Part shown: positions 18,031 through 26,129 of the stretch, in pieces
Layout of the letters: each line of letters opens with the position of its first letter
Position numbering within the stretch: position 1 is the first letter of the stretch
Source: Pedobacter sp. MC2016-15
Lineage (GTDB): Bacteria > Bacteroidota > Bacteroidia > Sphingobacteriales > Sphingobacteriaceae
Assembly (NCBI RefSeq): GCF_026239695.1
Contig: NZ_JAPIVS010000006.1
Span: 186,001 to 250,000, forward strand
Direction of reading: 5' to 3'
DNA: 64,000 nt
Notes under the pieces: generated by a model
What the model was told of the DNA's origin: nothing
Database searches by the model: none
Seen by the model: only the letters and a program-made list of their open reading frames with translations
Program-made: the position numbers and the translations under genes

Positions 18031-19008
18031 ATGATCCTGAAAAGAATAGTACTCCAAAAATATGACAAATACTTCTGCCTGATCATCCTGCTGCTGACCG
18101 CATTAAACAGTTTCGGACAACAAGACCTGGAGAAAGAGCTGGGCAATACGGGTCCTGCACATGAAAAGGTTAGCGCAACGTTTAAATCTACCAAACTCAT
18201 TAACGTTCATACCAACGAAACCATCTTTAAAAACGAACTTGATTTCAGGATCGACCATCGCTTTGGGGACATCGCCGGCGATAACGGTGGGATCAGGCGC
18301 TTCTTTGGCCTGGATAATGCAACAGATGTGAGGATAGGTTTTAAGTACGGACTGAGCGACCGGCTCAGTGTGGGCTTTGCGAGAGCTAAAGGGGCCACCG
18401 ACGTGCAGCAGCTGTATGAAGGAAACCTGAAGTTCAGACTGCTCGAACAAACTACGGATGATTATATCCCGGTGGCGGTCACGTTATTTGGCAGCACTAC
18501 TGCTACTGGTGTTACAGCGAGTGATGATCCTTCCGCTGGCACCGCCTACCGCAACTTTTCTGACCGCCTGAATTTTGTTGCCCAGGTAATCATAGCCAGA
18601 AAATTCAATTCCAGCTTCTCCTTTATCCTGACGCCAACTTATGTACACCGCAATTTCACAGCGTTCAGAGATCAGAATGACCTTTTTGCAGTAAGTGCGG
18701 GTGGAAGGGCAAAAATCAGCAAGAGGATGGCGCTTGTGGTGGATTATACCATGCCGTTCCGTAACAGCGCGGATCAGGATTACCTCGAGGAGTTCAATGG
18801 ACTGAAGTACCGGAATGCCTTGGGTGCAGGACTGGAAATAGAAACCGGCGGACACGTCTTCAATCTTAACTTCACCAACGCTACAGCAATAGAGGAAATG
18901 CAGTTTATTCCACAAACCACCAGTAACTGGCTAAAGGGTCAGTTCCGCTGGGGTTTCAGCATTGCACGCAGGTTCTCCTTTCATAAAAAGGACAAAGACA
19001 AAAAGTAA
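18031..19008 (+). CDS. DUF5777-family outer-membrane beta-barrel protein
   Basis: The 325-residue protein has an N-terminal signal segment (about 14-30, ending SFGQQ) and a beta-barrel-like pattern throughout, with the DUF5777-type stretch FRIDHRFGDIAGDNGGIRRFFGLD and the repeated KYGLSDRLSVGFAR motif. It is the last gene of the cytochrome/YceI operon, 9 bp after YceI. Its stop codon lies inside the stem of the terminator shared with the convergent gene. Molecular function is unknown. Confidence 0.82.
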   Translation: MILKRIVLQKYDKYFCLIILLLTALNSFGQQDLEKELGNTGPAHEKVSATFKSTKLINVHTNETIFKNELDFRIDHRFGDIAGDNGGIRRFFGLDNATDVRIGFKYGLSDRLSVGFARAKGATDVQQLYEGNLKFRLLEQTTDDYIPVAVTLFGSTTATGVTASDDPSAGTAYRNFSDRLNFVAQVIIARKFNSSFSFILTPTYVHRNFTAFRDQNDLFAVSAGGRAKISKRMALVVDYTMPFRNSADQDYLEEFNGLKYRNALGAGLEIETGGHVFNLNFTNATAIEEMQFIPQTTSNWLKGQFRWGFSIARRFSFHKKDKDKK

Positions 19009-19032
19009 GTTGCTGTTTAGCAACTTACTTTT
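19001..19032. terminator. Bidirectional terminator hairpin shared by convergent genes
   Basis: AAAAGTAAGTTGCT (19001-19014) and AGCAACTTACTTTT (19019-19032) form a perfect 14-bp stem with a 4-nt GTTT loop. The 5' arm carries A-runs and the 3' arm T-runs, so it can act in both directions. The stop codon of the plus-strand gene (19006-19008) lies in one arm, and the stop of the minus-strand gene (19017-19019) at the loop. Confidence 0.9.
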
Positions 19033-20207
19033 TTGAGTTTTCTCAAGAGGAGGCCAAAAGGTATTTTGGGTTCTATCCAGGTAGATTTTGGCGGGAGCAT
19101 AATACCCTGCTGGGCAATCTCTATGAGTTGTTCCGCATTCATTGCCGCCATGGTAAAGGCAATGGCATGGGGGTTCTCGAGCAGGATCTTCTCCAGTTCC
19201 TGCACAGCACCGGCACCGCCCACAGGAATGAGCCGCTGATCGGTTTCGGGTCTTTCGATGTTAAAGAAAGGCCTGAATACCATTTCCTGCAACAGGCAGG
19301 CATCGGGCAAGGTATGTGCATCTTTCAGCTTACAGACCATATTGTACCATCTGCCGGCAATGAACAATCCAAATTCATTTCTCTTCATCGGCATCACCAT
19401 TTCATTCCGCTGTGATTTGGTGACCGAAAACGACTTTTTCAGATCTCTGAAAACCTGATCGATGCACACTTCATCAGAAGGGATAATTACACGGTGGTAC
19501 TCTTTGATCCGCAGCTGATCGCTCGCGAGGTAAAAGGAAGAGATGTAGTTAAAATCTGATGATTTTGATCCCTCCATCTTGCGTGTTTTGCGGTAATTCA
19601 CCGCCGCTGCCAGACGGTGATGTCCATCAGCCAGGTACACATATTGCAGTTCCGAAAAACAACTGCTCAGCTGCTGGATGGTCTTCATATCATATACTGT
19701 CCAGATCCTGTGAAACACTTTATTGGAGTAATATACAGAGTTTGCTTCGGCCTGTTTAATCCTGAGCAGCAGCGCGCGTATGGCGGCGGTTGGTCTGTGC
19801 GTGATCAGCAAAGGGCCACCTTCCAGTCCTACTTCATCCCTGTAGTTCACCAGACCGGAGGAATTGCTCTCCAACGTGGACTCATGGGTTTTGATATGTC
19901 CGTTTTCGAAATCATCCAGATCTGTAACGGCCCATACTCCTGTCTGGACAGAGTTTCCTTCAGTAATTTCATAGATGAAAATGCAAGGATGTTCTTCCTG
20001 ATAGAAGTCGCCCGCAGTAATCATTTTTGTAAGGTTTCCGATAATGTGATCATTTGTTAACTCCTGGTTGCCTTCCTGCCCTCTATCCAGTTTCTGCGCA
20101 AGTATTCCATTGCATTTCCCGGATATGGCTGAAGAACGAAGAGATATCATCTTATCAACGTAAACGTCCTGAGGCCTCAAGGCCTTAAAGGGTCTGATTG
20201 TTGCCAT
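19017..20207 (-). CDS. DUF1015 family protein
   Basis: This protein of about 396 residues starts at MATIRPFKALRPQDVY, the usual N-terminus of the DUF1015 family; a longer frame to 20252 adds an unlikely 15 residues. Family hallmarks are the YLADGHHRLAAAVNYRK stretch, resembling a ParB-type nuclease fold, and conserved IYEI and RPIR-like segments. DUF1015 proteins are found widely in anaerobes and Bacteroidota, sometimes near serine metabolism genes, and have no proven function. No gene overlaps it, and it converges with the DUF5777 operon. Confidence 0.88.
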   Translation of the reverse strand: MATIRPFKALRPQDVYVDKMISLRSSAISGKCNGILAQKLDRGQEGNQELTNDHIIGNLTKMITAGDFYQEEHPCIFIYEITEGNSVQTGVWAVTDLDDFENGHIKTHESTLESNSSGLVNYRDEVGLEGGPLLITHRPTAAIRALLLRIKQAEANSVYYSNKVFHRIWTVYDMKTIQQLSSCFSELQYVYLADGHHRLAAAVNYRKTRKMEGSKSSDFNYISSFYLASDQLRIKEYHRVIIPSDEVCIDQVFRDLKKSFSVTKSQRNEMVMPMKRNEFGLFIAGRWYNMVCKLKDAHTLPDACLLQEMVFRPFFNIERPETDQRLIPVGGAGAVQELEKILLENPHAIAFTMAAMNAEQLIEIAQQGIMLPPKSTWIEPKIPFGLLLRKLKKVSC

Positions 20208-20613
20208 AAATTGCTTTAGCTGTTTCCGGACAAACTTGTCGCTGCGCCACAACCCATAGGAATGCAGCTACAGGAACTAAATTGCCCTATATCAAAGTTT
20301 TGAGTGAATTGGCTGGTCATTTTGATAGATAGATTGGTTGTATGCCTGCAAAGTTCCACAGAGAATAATTGATATTACAACCTGCCTGTTAATAAAGAAA
20401 ATTATGCTGAATAGAATCAGTGACACGAAATATTTATCTGATTGACCCGGGCTAAATATTAAATAGCAAAATAAAGTTTTACAACCGCAGACTGAAAACA
20501 CTTTAACGCGTATTTTATACACTAAGCGTTCATTCTGTGACAATTAGGCTTTATTGAAATAAAGTTTTATATTAAATGATCATCAGTTATCTTGCAATGA
20601 AATATAATACCAT
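20208..20613. other. Intergenic region between divergent DUF1015 and MORN/TonB genes
   Basis: About 400 bp of AT-rich sequence without a convincing gene. It must hold the promoters of the two flanking divergent genes. An open frame on the minus strand (20292-20543) has an amino-acid make-up unlike a real protein. I see no RNA gene or clear operator. Confidence 0.5.
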
Positions 20614-21576
20614 ATGAAAAAATCTAATTTACTGCTCTTCACCCTTCTATTGATCTCTACAGGCGTATTTGCGCAAAAACAAAATATTTATCTGATTAAA
20701 GACAATGGACAATACGTGGAGACACGGGATAGTGCAGATTATATCAGAATTGTCCAGGAACCGGATAAAGGATCGGAACTTTACATCATCAACGAATTTT
20801 ATAAAGATGGCAAAGTAAAAAGTATGGGTTTATCCATGAAGGTTGACCCACCCTTTTATGTAGGCTTATACAGGTCTATGTATAATAATGGGAATAAAAA
20901 ACAAGTTGCCAATTATGCAAAGGGTTTACTCAATGGGCAGGTATATAATTACTATCCCAACGGGAAGTTATATACCGCCTTCAACTATTCGGAGGGGCAG
21001 CCAGGATCTGCATTTGCCCCCTATAAGATTATTGAAGTCAATGACTCTACCGGAAAAGCCATGGTTAAAGATGGGAACGGTTTAGCAGCTTTCTATGACA
21101 ATGATTTTAAGAAGATCGTCAGCAGGGGCATGATCAAAAACGGAGAATATGACGGGGTATGGACAGGTGAAGATCCTACCAATCATAGCACTTACAAAGA
21201 AACTTATGAAAACGGTAAACTAGTTTCCGGTGAAAGTACCGGAGCGGACAATGTCACGCTAACTTATACCAAATCTCATATTCAACCAGAATATAAAGGC
21301 GGGATGACCAGCTTCTACAGGTATTTAGGGCAAACCATACGTTATCCCGTAAACTGCCAGCGCATGGGTATTCAGGGGGTTGTTATTCTTAAGTTTTTTG
21401 TGGAAAAGGATGGTAAGCTCAGTAACATCACTATTGTCAATTATGTAAACGAAGAACTTGCGGCAGAAGCCGTACGGGTACTTAAAGCATCCCCTAACTG
21501 GAATCCCGGAGTGATGCGGGGCAGGAAAGTACGGGTAGCCTACAATGTGCCAATTTCATTTAGCCTGTCCAGATAA
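20614..21576 (+). CDS. MORN-repeat protein with TonB C-terminal domain
   Basis: The 320-residue protein has a signal peptide (1-20, VFAQK), then MORN/YwqK-like repeats (about 70-220: YNNGNKKQVANYAKGLLNG, YYPNGKLYTAFNY, YENGKLVSGE), and a C-terminal TonB-like domain (about 228-320: PEYKGGMTSFYRYLGQTIRY, GVVILKFFVEKDGKL, WNPGVMRGRKVRVAYNVPISF). It lacks an N-terminal membrane anchor and Pro-rich linker, so it is probably not an energy transducer but a periplasmic or exported protein using the fold. It converges with the PepSY gene, whose stop lies 7 bp away. Confidence 0.85.
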   Translation: MKKSNLLLFTLLLISTGVFAQKQNIYLIKDNGQYVETRDSADYIRIVQEPDKGSELYIINEFYKDGKVKSMGLSMKVDPPFYVGLYRSMYNNGNKKQVANYAKGLLNGQVYNYYPNGKLYTAFNYSEGQPGSAFAPYKIIEVNDSTGKAMVKDGNGLAAFYDNDFKKIVSRGMIKNGEYDGVWTGEDPTNHSTYKETYENGKLVSGESTGADNVTLTYTKSHIQPEYKGGMTSFYRYLGQTIRYPVNCQRMGIQGVVILKFFVEKDGKLSNITIVNYVNEELAAEAVRVLKASPNWNPGVMRGRKVRVAYNVPISFSLSR

Positions 21577-21582
21577 GCTCGG

Positions 21583-22719
21583 CTACACCGTAAGCGCAGG
21601 CTCTCTCTTCAGGACAGGAACAACTTTCTTTTTTTTGGTTTTCTTCTTTTTCTTTAGCCAGATGATCAGCCCTGTAACGGGAAGGCTGGCAGAAATCAGG
21701 CTGGCAATAAAGGCAAGGATTTTACCAAAAAGACCGAACATCTGACCCGTATGCAGGTCGTAGTTGCTCGACTCCAATTTATCAGCCAGTTTGAAGTTCC
21801 TGTACAATTTATATTTGGACATCTGCATAGTAGCAGGATCAAAATAAAACACATTTTGTTTCCTCGAGAATTCTGAAGGATAGATGATTCTCAGACGCAA
21901 TTCTCCGGTTTTCCTGATCGATAAAGCAGTTTCCTTTGCGCCCGGATATTGCAGCATTGCTGCTGAATAGATCTGGTCATAGCGCTGTGGCAGGCTGTCC
22001 TGTGAAAAGGGTTTAGCGCTGGCTGCAACCGAAACTGGTTTGGTCAATTTTGTACCTGTTAAAAAGGTTGCTCCTTTCTTTACGCTGTCAAAACCAAAAT
22101 ATAATCCCGAAAGTGCAACAATGATCAGTATCCAGGAGGAGTAAAATCCTAAGACGTTATGTAAATCATAATTCACCCGTTTGAATGAGGCATTCCACTT
22201 GATGGTAAGCGACTGACGCAATAAACGCATCTGATTAGGGAACCAGAGCACCCATCCGCTGATCAGCATGATCACAAAAATAACGACCGACCAGTTCATG
22301 ATAAACTTACCGGGTTCTCCCAGTAACAGCGTCCTGTGCAGATCTTCATCCACATGAAGCCAGTCGGGTTTTGCCTTTGTAACCAATTCCGCAGTATAGG
22401 GATTAAAGTAATAATCGTTTTTCTTACCACCTGAGACTATTACCGTAGCATCCGGCCGCGCATTGTTGATCCTGATGGTAGTCAATTTGGCATTTTTACT
22501 TGCCTTTTTATAATTCTCTATGATTGGCGCAAGACCTACAAAAGGTTTTTGCTGTACAGGAACGTACAATTTATCTTTCTGTGTTAAATCACGGATCTCT
22601 TCTTCGAAAACATAGATACAACCTGTTACACTGACAATAAATACAACCAAACCCGTTGCCAATCCCAGCCATAAGTGTATTTGCAGGATTGCATTTTTGA
22701 ATTTCTTACTTTTTGCCAT
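21583..22719 (-). CDS. PepSY-domain transmembrane protein, probable ferric-siderophore reductase partner
   Basis: Starting at MAKSKKFKNAILQIHLWLG (22719; the frame upstream of this is probably not coding) the protein has 378 residues. It shows the PepSY_TM pattern: helix 1 with HLWLGLATGLVVFIVSVTG, a periplasmic part with YYFNPYTAEL, then WSVVIFVIMLISGWVLWFP, NYDLHNVLGFYSSW, a second PepSY-like segment, and a final helix before a lysine-rich tail. Such proteins sit in the inner membrane and help reduce iron from imported siderophores. It follows the siderophore receptor gene on the same strand, supporting this role, although a hairpin terminator lies between them. Confidence 0.88.
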   Translation of the reverse strand: MAKSKKFKNAILQIHLWLGLATGLVVFIVSVTGCIYVFEEEIRDLTQKDKLYVPVQQKPFVGLAPIIENYKKASKNAKLTTIRINNARPDATVIVSGGKKNDYYFNPYTAELVTKAKPDWLHVDEDLHRTLLLGEPGKFIMNWSVVIFVIMLISGWVLWFPNQMRLLRQSLTIKWNASFKRVNYDLHNVLGFYSSWILIIVALSGLYFGFDSVKKGATFLTGTKLTKPVSVAASAKPFSQDSLPQRYDQIYSAAMLQYPGAKETALSIRKTGELRLRIIYPSEFSRKQNVFYFDPATMQMSKYKLYRNFKLADKLESSNYDLHTGQMFGLFGKILAFIASLISASLPVTGLIIWLKKKKKTKKKKVVPVLKREPALTV

Positions 22720-22772
22720 CAGAGATTGTGTTTTCGCAAGCAAATATATACTTATTAAGATTGAATACAAAC

Positions 22773-22808
22773 AAAAGAAGCCCAATGGATATCCACAGGG
22801 CTTCTTTT
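22773..22808. terminator. Hairpin between siderophore receptor and PepSY genes
   Basis: AAAAGAAGCCC (22773-22783) pairs perfectly with GGGCTTCTTTT (22798-22808), and the loop region contains a further small palindrome, TGGATATCCA. On the minus strand it lies 16 bp after the receptor stop and is followed by a T-rich tract. It could end or attenuate transcription into the PepSY gene. Confidence 0.8.
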
Positions 22809-22824
22809 TTAGATCTCAGAACAT

Positions 22825-25245
22825 TTAAAATTTATAAGATACCGTTCCGATAAAGCTCCTCAATTGCTGAGGGTTAACCGTTCCGTATCCGATATAGTAT
22901 TGTTTGTTGGTAAAGTTATCCGCTTTCACAGCAAATCTGATATGCTTGTCATAATCCCAGAAAGCAGAGGCGTTCAGGATAGTATATGCAGGCAGGATAA
23001 ACACACCCTGTCCGGCAGCTCTTGAATTGATAATTTTGTTATCACTCGCATAGTTTCCACCAAAGCCCAGTCCCAAACCTTTAACGATATGTGCCGGCAA
23101 TCTGTAGCTTGCCCAGAAATTAACCAGGTAAGGTGAACCTGCAGTGTTAGGTCTCAATCCATTCAGATCTGCATTGGTATTTTCATATTTTGAATCATTG
23201 TATGCGAATCCTGTTGTCACGTTGAACCCAGCAAATGGATTCGCCGTAATTTCTGCTTCGATACCTTTACTCACCTGCGTACCATCCTGGATCTGATTGT
23301 TTGGAGCAGGAAGTGTGTTATCTGTACGTACAATATCTTTTACTTTGATATGGTAGTAGCTGATGGTAGAACTTAAGCGGCCGTCAAAAGCATTCAGCTT
23401 CACACCACCCTCCATCTGGTTAGCCTTTTCAGGCTTGAATACCCTGCTTTGGTAATCCAGTCCGTTTACGTTGGTAAAGCCATTCTGATAGTTGGCGAAA
23501 ACCGAAACAACATCTTTAACTGGCTGGTATACCAAACCGAATTTAGGTGCAAAGGCTGTCTGATTAAATGCGCCCACCGGGTCTGGAGAAGGTGGATAAT
23601 AACTCCCGCCGTTTTCAAAGCGGTCCACCCTGATTGCTGCCAGTGCCAGTAATTTATCGGTGATATTTAACACCTCAGATACGTAAGCACTGTAGGTATT
23701 GGTGGTATAGATATAAGGAAATTCACTTGGAGTAACCCTTCCATATAAGGCATTCAGCGCCGCAGCATTGAAAGCTCCATAATTAAAAGTTGAGCTGTTT
23801 AACGGAACGGTATCAAAGTTACCTCCGAAGTAGTGCTGGTCTGAGTTTCTTCTCAGGTAGTCCAGGCCAATGACAACGCGGTTTCTCAATCCGGCGATGT
23901 TAAAATCACCATTAAAGTTCTGCTGAATCTCTAGCGTCTGGTCTTTACTTTTGGCGGTCGATTGGTCGTTACGTGAAATTGAATCACCCAGAAGGTAGAA
24001 ATATGGTCCAAATCCATCACTATAGCTATTTGTTAAGGATGCATTGGTAGTGGATGTCCAAGCATCACTGATTTTGTAAGTTGCCTGTCCAAAGAAGTTG
24101 GCACTTCTGGAGTACATACTCAAATCATTGCCCAGATAGGTTTTTTTGTAATCAAAGCCCAGTTCATCAGCACGGTTAGTTCCCAATCCTGTTGTACCCA
24201 GCAGGAAGTAATATGGAGAAATCTGTGAGCGGCCGGCCATGATTTCTGCGTCCAGGGTGATGGATAACCTGTCGTTCGGATTGAAAGTAATGGTAGGTGC
24301 AATATTGTAGTTGCGGTTAAAACCTGCGTCCTGGAAACTGCCTTTGTAATTATATGCAGAGTTTAAACGGAACAGGACTTTTTTTGCCGGATCTAAGGGG
24401 GCATTGAAATCAACGCTGGTACGCAGGAAGTCATAGCTTCCGGCACTCACTGCCACTTCGCCACCTACAGCATCATATGCTTTTTTGGTCACACGGTTGA
24501 TCAAACCTCCGTAGGTAGTCAGCGCGTTGCCAAAAAGCGTCGCCGAGGGACCTTTGATCACCTCAATACGCTCCAGGTTACTCCCGTCAATACTGCTGGT
24601 TACGTTACCTGCAACGCCATTACGCAACTTAGCCTGTGTTACAAACCCGCGTGAACTGTAGTAAGAACCGCCATCACCACCGCGGCCTGTAGCTTCCCAC
24701 ACTCTCGCTATACCTGTGGCGTTGCGCATCGCGTCATCAACAGAATAGACCAGCTGATCCTGCATCAGCTGACTTCCAATGGTGGTGTAAACCTGAGGGT
24801 TCTCTAAATTGTTCAATGGCATTTTAGAAACGTATTCAGATTTGGTACGCTTGTATTTATTCGTTTTACTGGAGTTAATCAGGATTTCCTGCAGTTCGCC
24901 TTTGCTTTGCTCCAGCATGAAATCGCTGGTCACAGTTTTATTTGCCACCACTTCTACCGACTGGCTTTTAGTGGTCAGCCCTACATAACTTACGGTGACG
25001 GTTTGTGAACCTTCCTCGACTCTTATAATTTCATATTTACCGTTTTCATCAGTGGTAGTGCTTCTTTTTAGCGCCTGGATGTAAACATTTACAAATTCTG
25101 CAGCCTTGTTATCTGAAGTTTTAACAGTCCCTTTGATTGTTCCATAACGGGTTTGTGCATGAAGAGAGCTGAACGACAAGCAGCAGATGAGCAATAGTGC
25201 TGCTTTTATAATAATAGATTTTAAATTGGGTAAAGGTGTTTTCAT
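22825..25245 (-). CDS. TonB-dependent siderophore receptor
   Basis: The 806-residue protein has a signal peptide (1-30, SLHAQT), a carboxypeptidase-like domain (about 34-112), a plug with the siderophore-receptor style VDDAMRNATGI, SSRGFVTQAKLRNGV, LERIEVIKGPSATLFGN (about 165-255) and a long barrel ending in YKF. It resembles the FhuA/FoxA/FpvA type rather than SusC. It imports ferric siderophores across the outer membrane with TonB energy. The PepSY gene downstream fits iron release. Directly upstream of the start codon lies a TTAGATTAGACTAA sequence like the DtxR operator at 7403, suggesting iron repression. Confidence 0.93.
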   Translation of the reverse strand: MKTPLPNLKSIIIKAALLLICCLSFSSLHAQTRYGTIKGTVKTSDNKAAEFVNVYIQALKRSTTTDENGKYEIIRVEEGSQTVTVSYVGLTTKSQSVEVVANKTVTSDFMLEQSKGELQEILINSSKTNKYKRTKSEYVSKMPLNNLENPQVYTTIGSQLMQDQLVYSVDDAMRNATGIARVWEATGRGGDGGSYYSSRGFVTQAKLRNGVAGNVTSSIDGSNLERIEVIKGPSATLFGNALTTYGGLINRVTKKAYDAVGGEVAVSAGSYDFLRTSVDFNAPLDPAKKVLFRLNSAYNYKGSFQDAGFNRNYNIAPTITFNPNDRLSITLDAEIMAGRSQISPYYFLLGTTGLGTNRADELGFDYKKTYLGNDLSMYSRSANFFGQATYKISDAWTSTTNASLTNSYSDGFGPYFYLLGDSISRNDQSTAKSKDQTLEIQQNFNGDFNIAGLRNRVVIGLDYLRRNSDQHYFGGNFDTVPLNSSTFNYGAFNAAALNALYGRVTPSEFPYIYTTNTYSAYVSEVLNITDKLLALAAIRVDRFENGGSYYPPSPDPVGAFNQTAFAPKFGLVYQPVKDVVSVFANYQNGFTNVNGLDYQSRVFKPEKANQMEGGVKLNAFDGRLSSTISYYHIKVKDIVRTDNTLPAPNNQIQDGTQVSKGIEAEITANPFAGFNVTTGFAYNDSKYENTNADLNGLRPNTAGSPYLVNFWASYRLPAHIVKGLGLGFGGNYASDNKIINSRAAGQGVFILPAYTILNASAFWDYDKHIRFAVKADNFTNKQYYIGYGTVNPQQLRSFIGTVSYKF

Positions 25246-25253
25246 TTCCTGTA

Positions 25254-25267
25254 TTAGATTAGACTAA
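25254..25267 (-). promoter_or_regulatory. DtxR-type operator candidate upstream of the siderophore receptor
   Basis: TTAGATTAGACTAA lies 8 bp before the start codon. It shares the TTAG-N6-CTAA frame, and 11 of 14 bases, with the palindrome TTAGACATGACTAA between the DtxR-type gene and its divergent receptor. A bound repressor here would also cover the ribosome binding region. The assignment rests on this similarity alone. Confidence 0.5.
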
Positions 25268-25374
25268 TTATAAAGAGTCCGCAATATTACAAGTTTTTAG
25301 GTATACCAAACAATTATTTAACACTTGTAAGCGCAAATAAATCGGTAAAGCACACCTATATGTTAAATTGTTGT

Positions 25375-26037
25375 CTAAGAAGTTTTGACCGTAGTTGGTT
25401 TAACCTTAAGATTTTTAAAGAGATATTCAGTGATTAAATGTTTTTTCTCACTGATCTGCGTAAATTCAAATTGCTCTTCCCCTTCGGCTGCAGTCATTGC
25501 TTCTTTAGCTTTATTGTAAGAACATCTGTACAACTCGCCCCCATTCTGCAATTTTCCTTTTTCGTACTGGGAGGATGATTTATACTCGCTGAGTTTCTGC
25601 TGGAACATTTTCTCCACTTTTCCCAGACTTGTAGTCTTAGCTTGCAGGATCAGTTCCCAATCATCAATAGTACCACTTTTGGAAGCAATATTTAAGGATT
25701 TAATCCTATCATTAACTTCGTTTGAAGAGCCCACTTTAATGAGGTGATTTTTTTTAGAGCCGGCAATGTAGATATAGCCTGTTTTGTAGGTTCTCAATGC
25801 AAAAGGGATTCTATCCGTATCTCCCTGTACAAAAACACCATCAATGTCTGTGAAATTATGATCATTGTTCTCTGCACCGCCGACATTGTACGCAATCACC
25901 TTTTCAGTTTCCAACATTCTTTGCTTCAAGTCGTCTGACATCGCCTCTCCATTGGCATCAATCAGCATATCTTCCGAAATCTGGTGTTTTTTTATAAAAT
26001 CTTTCTGCTCCTTTGTCAACGGGGTTTTAATAATCAT
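25375..26037 (-). CDS. GIY-YIG nuclease-fold protein (T5orf172-like)
   Basis: From ATG at 26037 (MIIKTPLTKEQKDFIKKHQIS) the protein has 220 residues. The middle carries a GIY-YIG-like core, TGYIYIAGSKKNHLIKVGSS followed by DRIKSLN, as in T5orf172-type domains. The N-terminal helical part is of unknown function. It has no signal peptide. Such orphan proteins are common in Bacteroidota and may bind or nick nucleic acid, but a biological role is not known. It stands alone between the siderophore receptor and the arabinofuranosidase genes. Confidence 0.72.
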   Translation of the reverse strand: MIIKTPLTKEQKDFIKKHQISEDMLIDANGEAMSDDLKQRMLETEKVIAYNVGGAENNDHNFTDIDGVFVQGDTDRIPFALRTYKTGYIYIAGSKKNHLIKVGSSNEVNDRIKSLNIASKSGTIDDWELILQAKTTSLGKVEKMFQQKLSEYKSSSQYEKGKLQNGGELYRCSYNKAKEAMTAAEGEEQFEFTQISEKKHLITEYLFKNLKVKPTTVKTS

Positions 26038-26129
26038 GTACAATAGTACTGATATTAATTGGCATTCAGGGTTAGGCAACAGAGAATGCCTGATCCTGAA
26101 ACCTGAGGCTCAGCTAAAAAACCTCTTCC

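Noticed and set aside
20292..20543. Minus-strand open frame of 83 codons
   Set aside because: AT-rich, Cys/Phe/Ile-heavy composition without any domain; it lies in a divergent promoter region.
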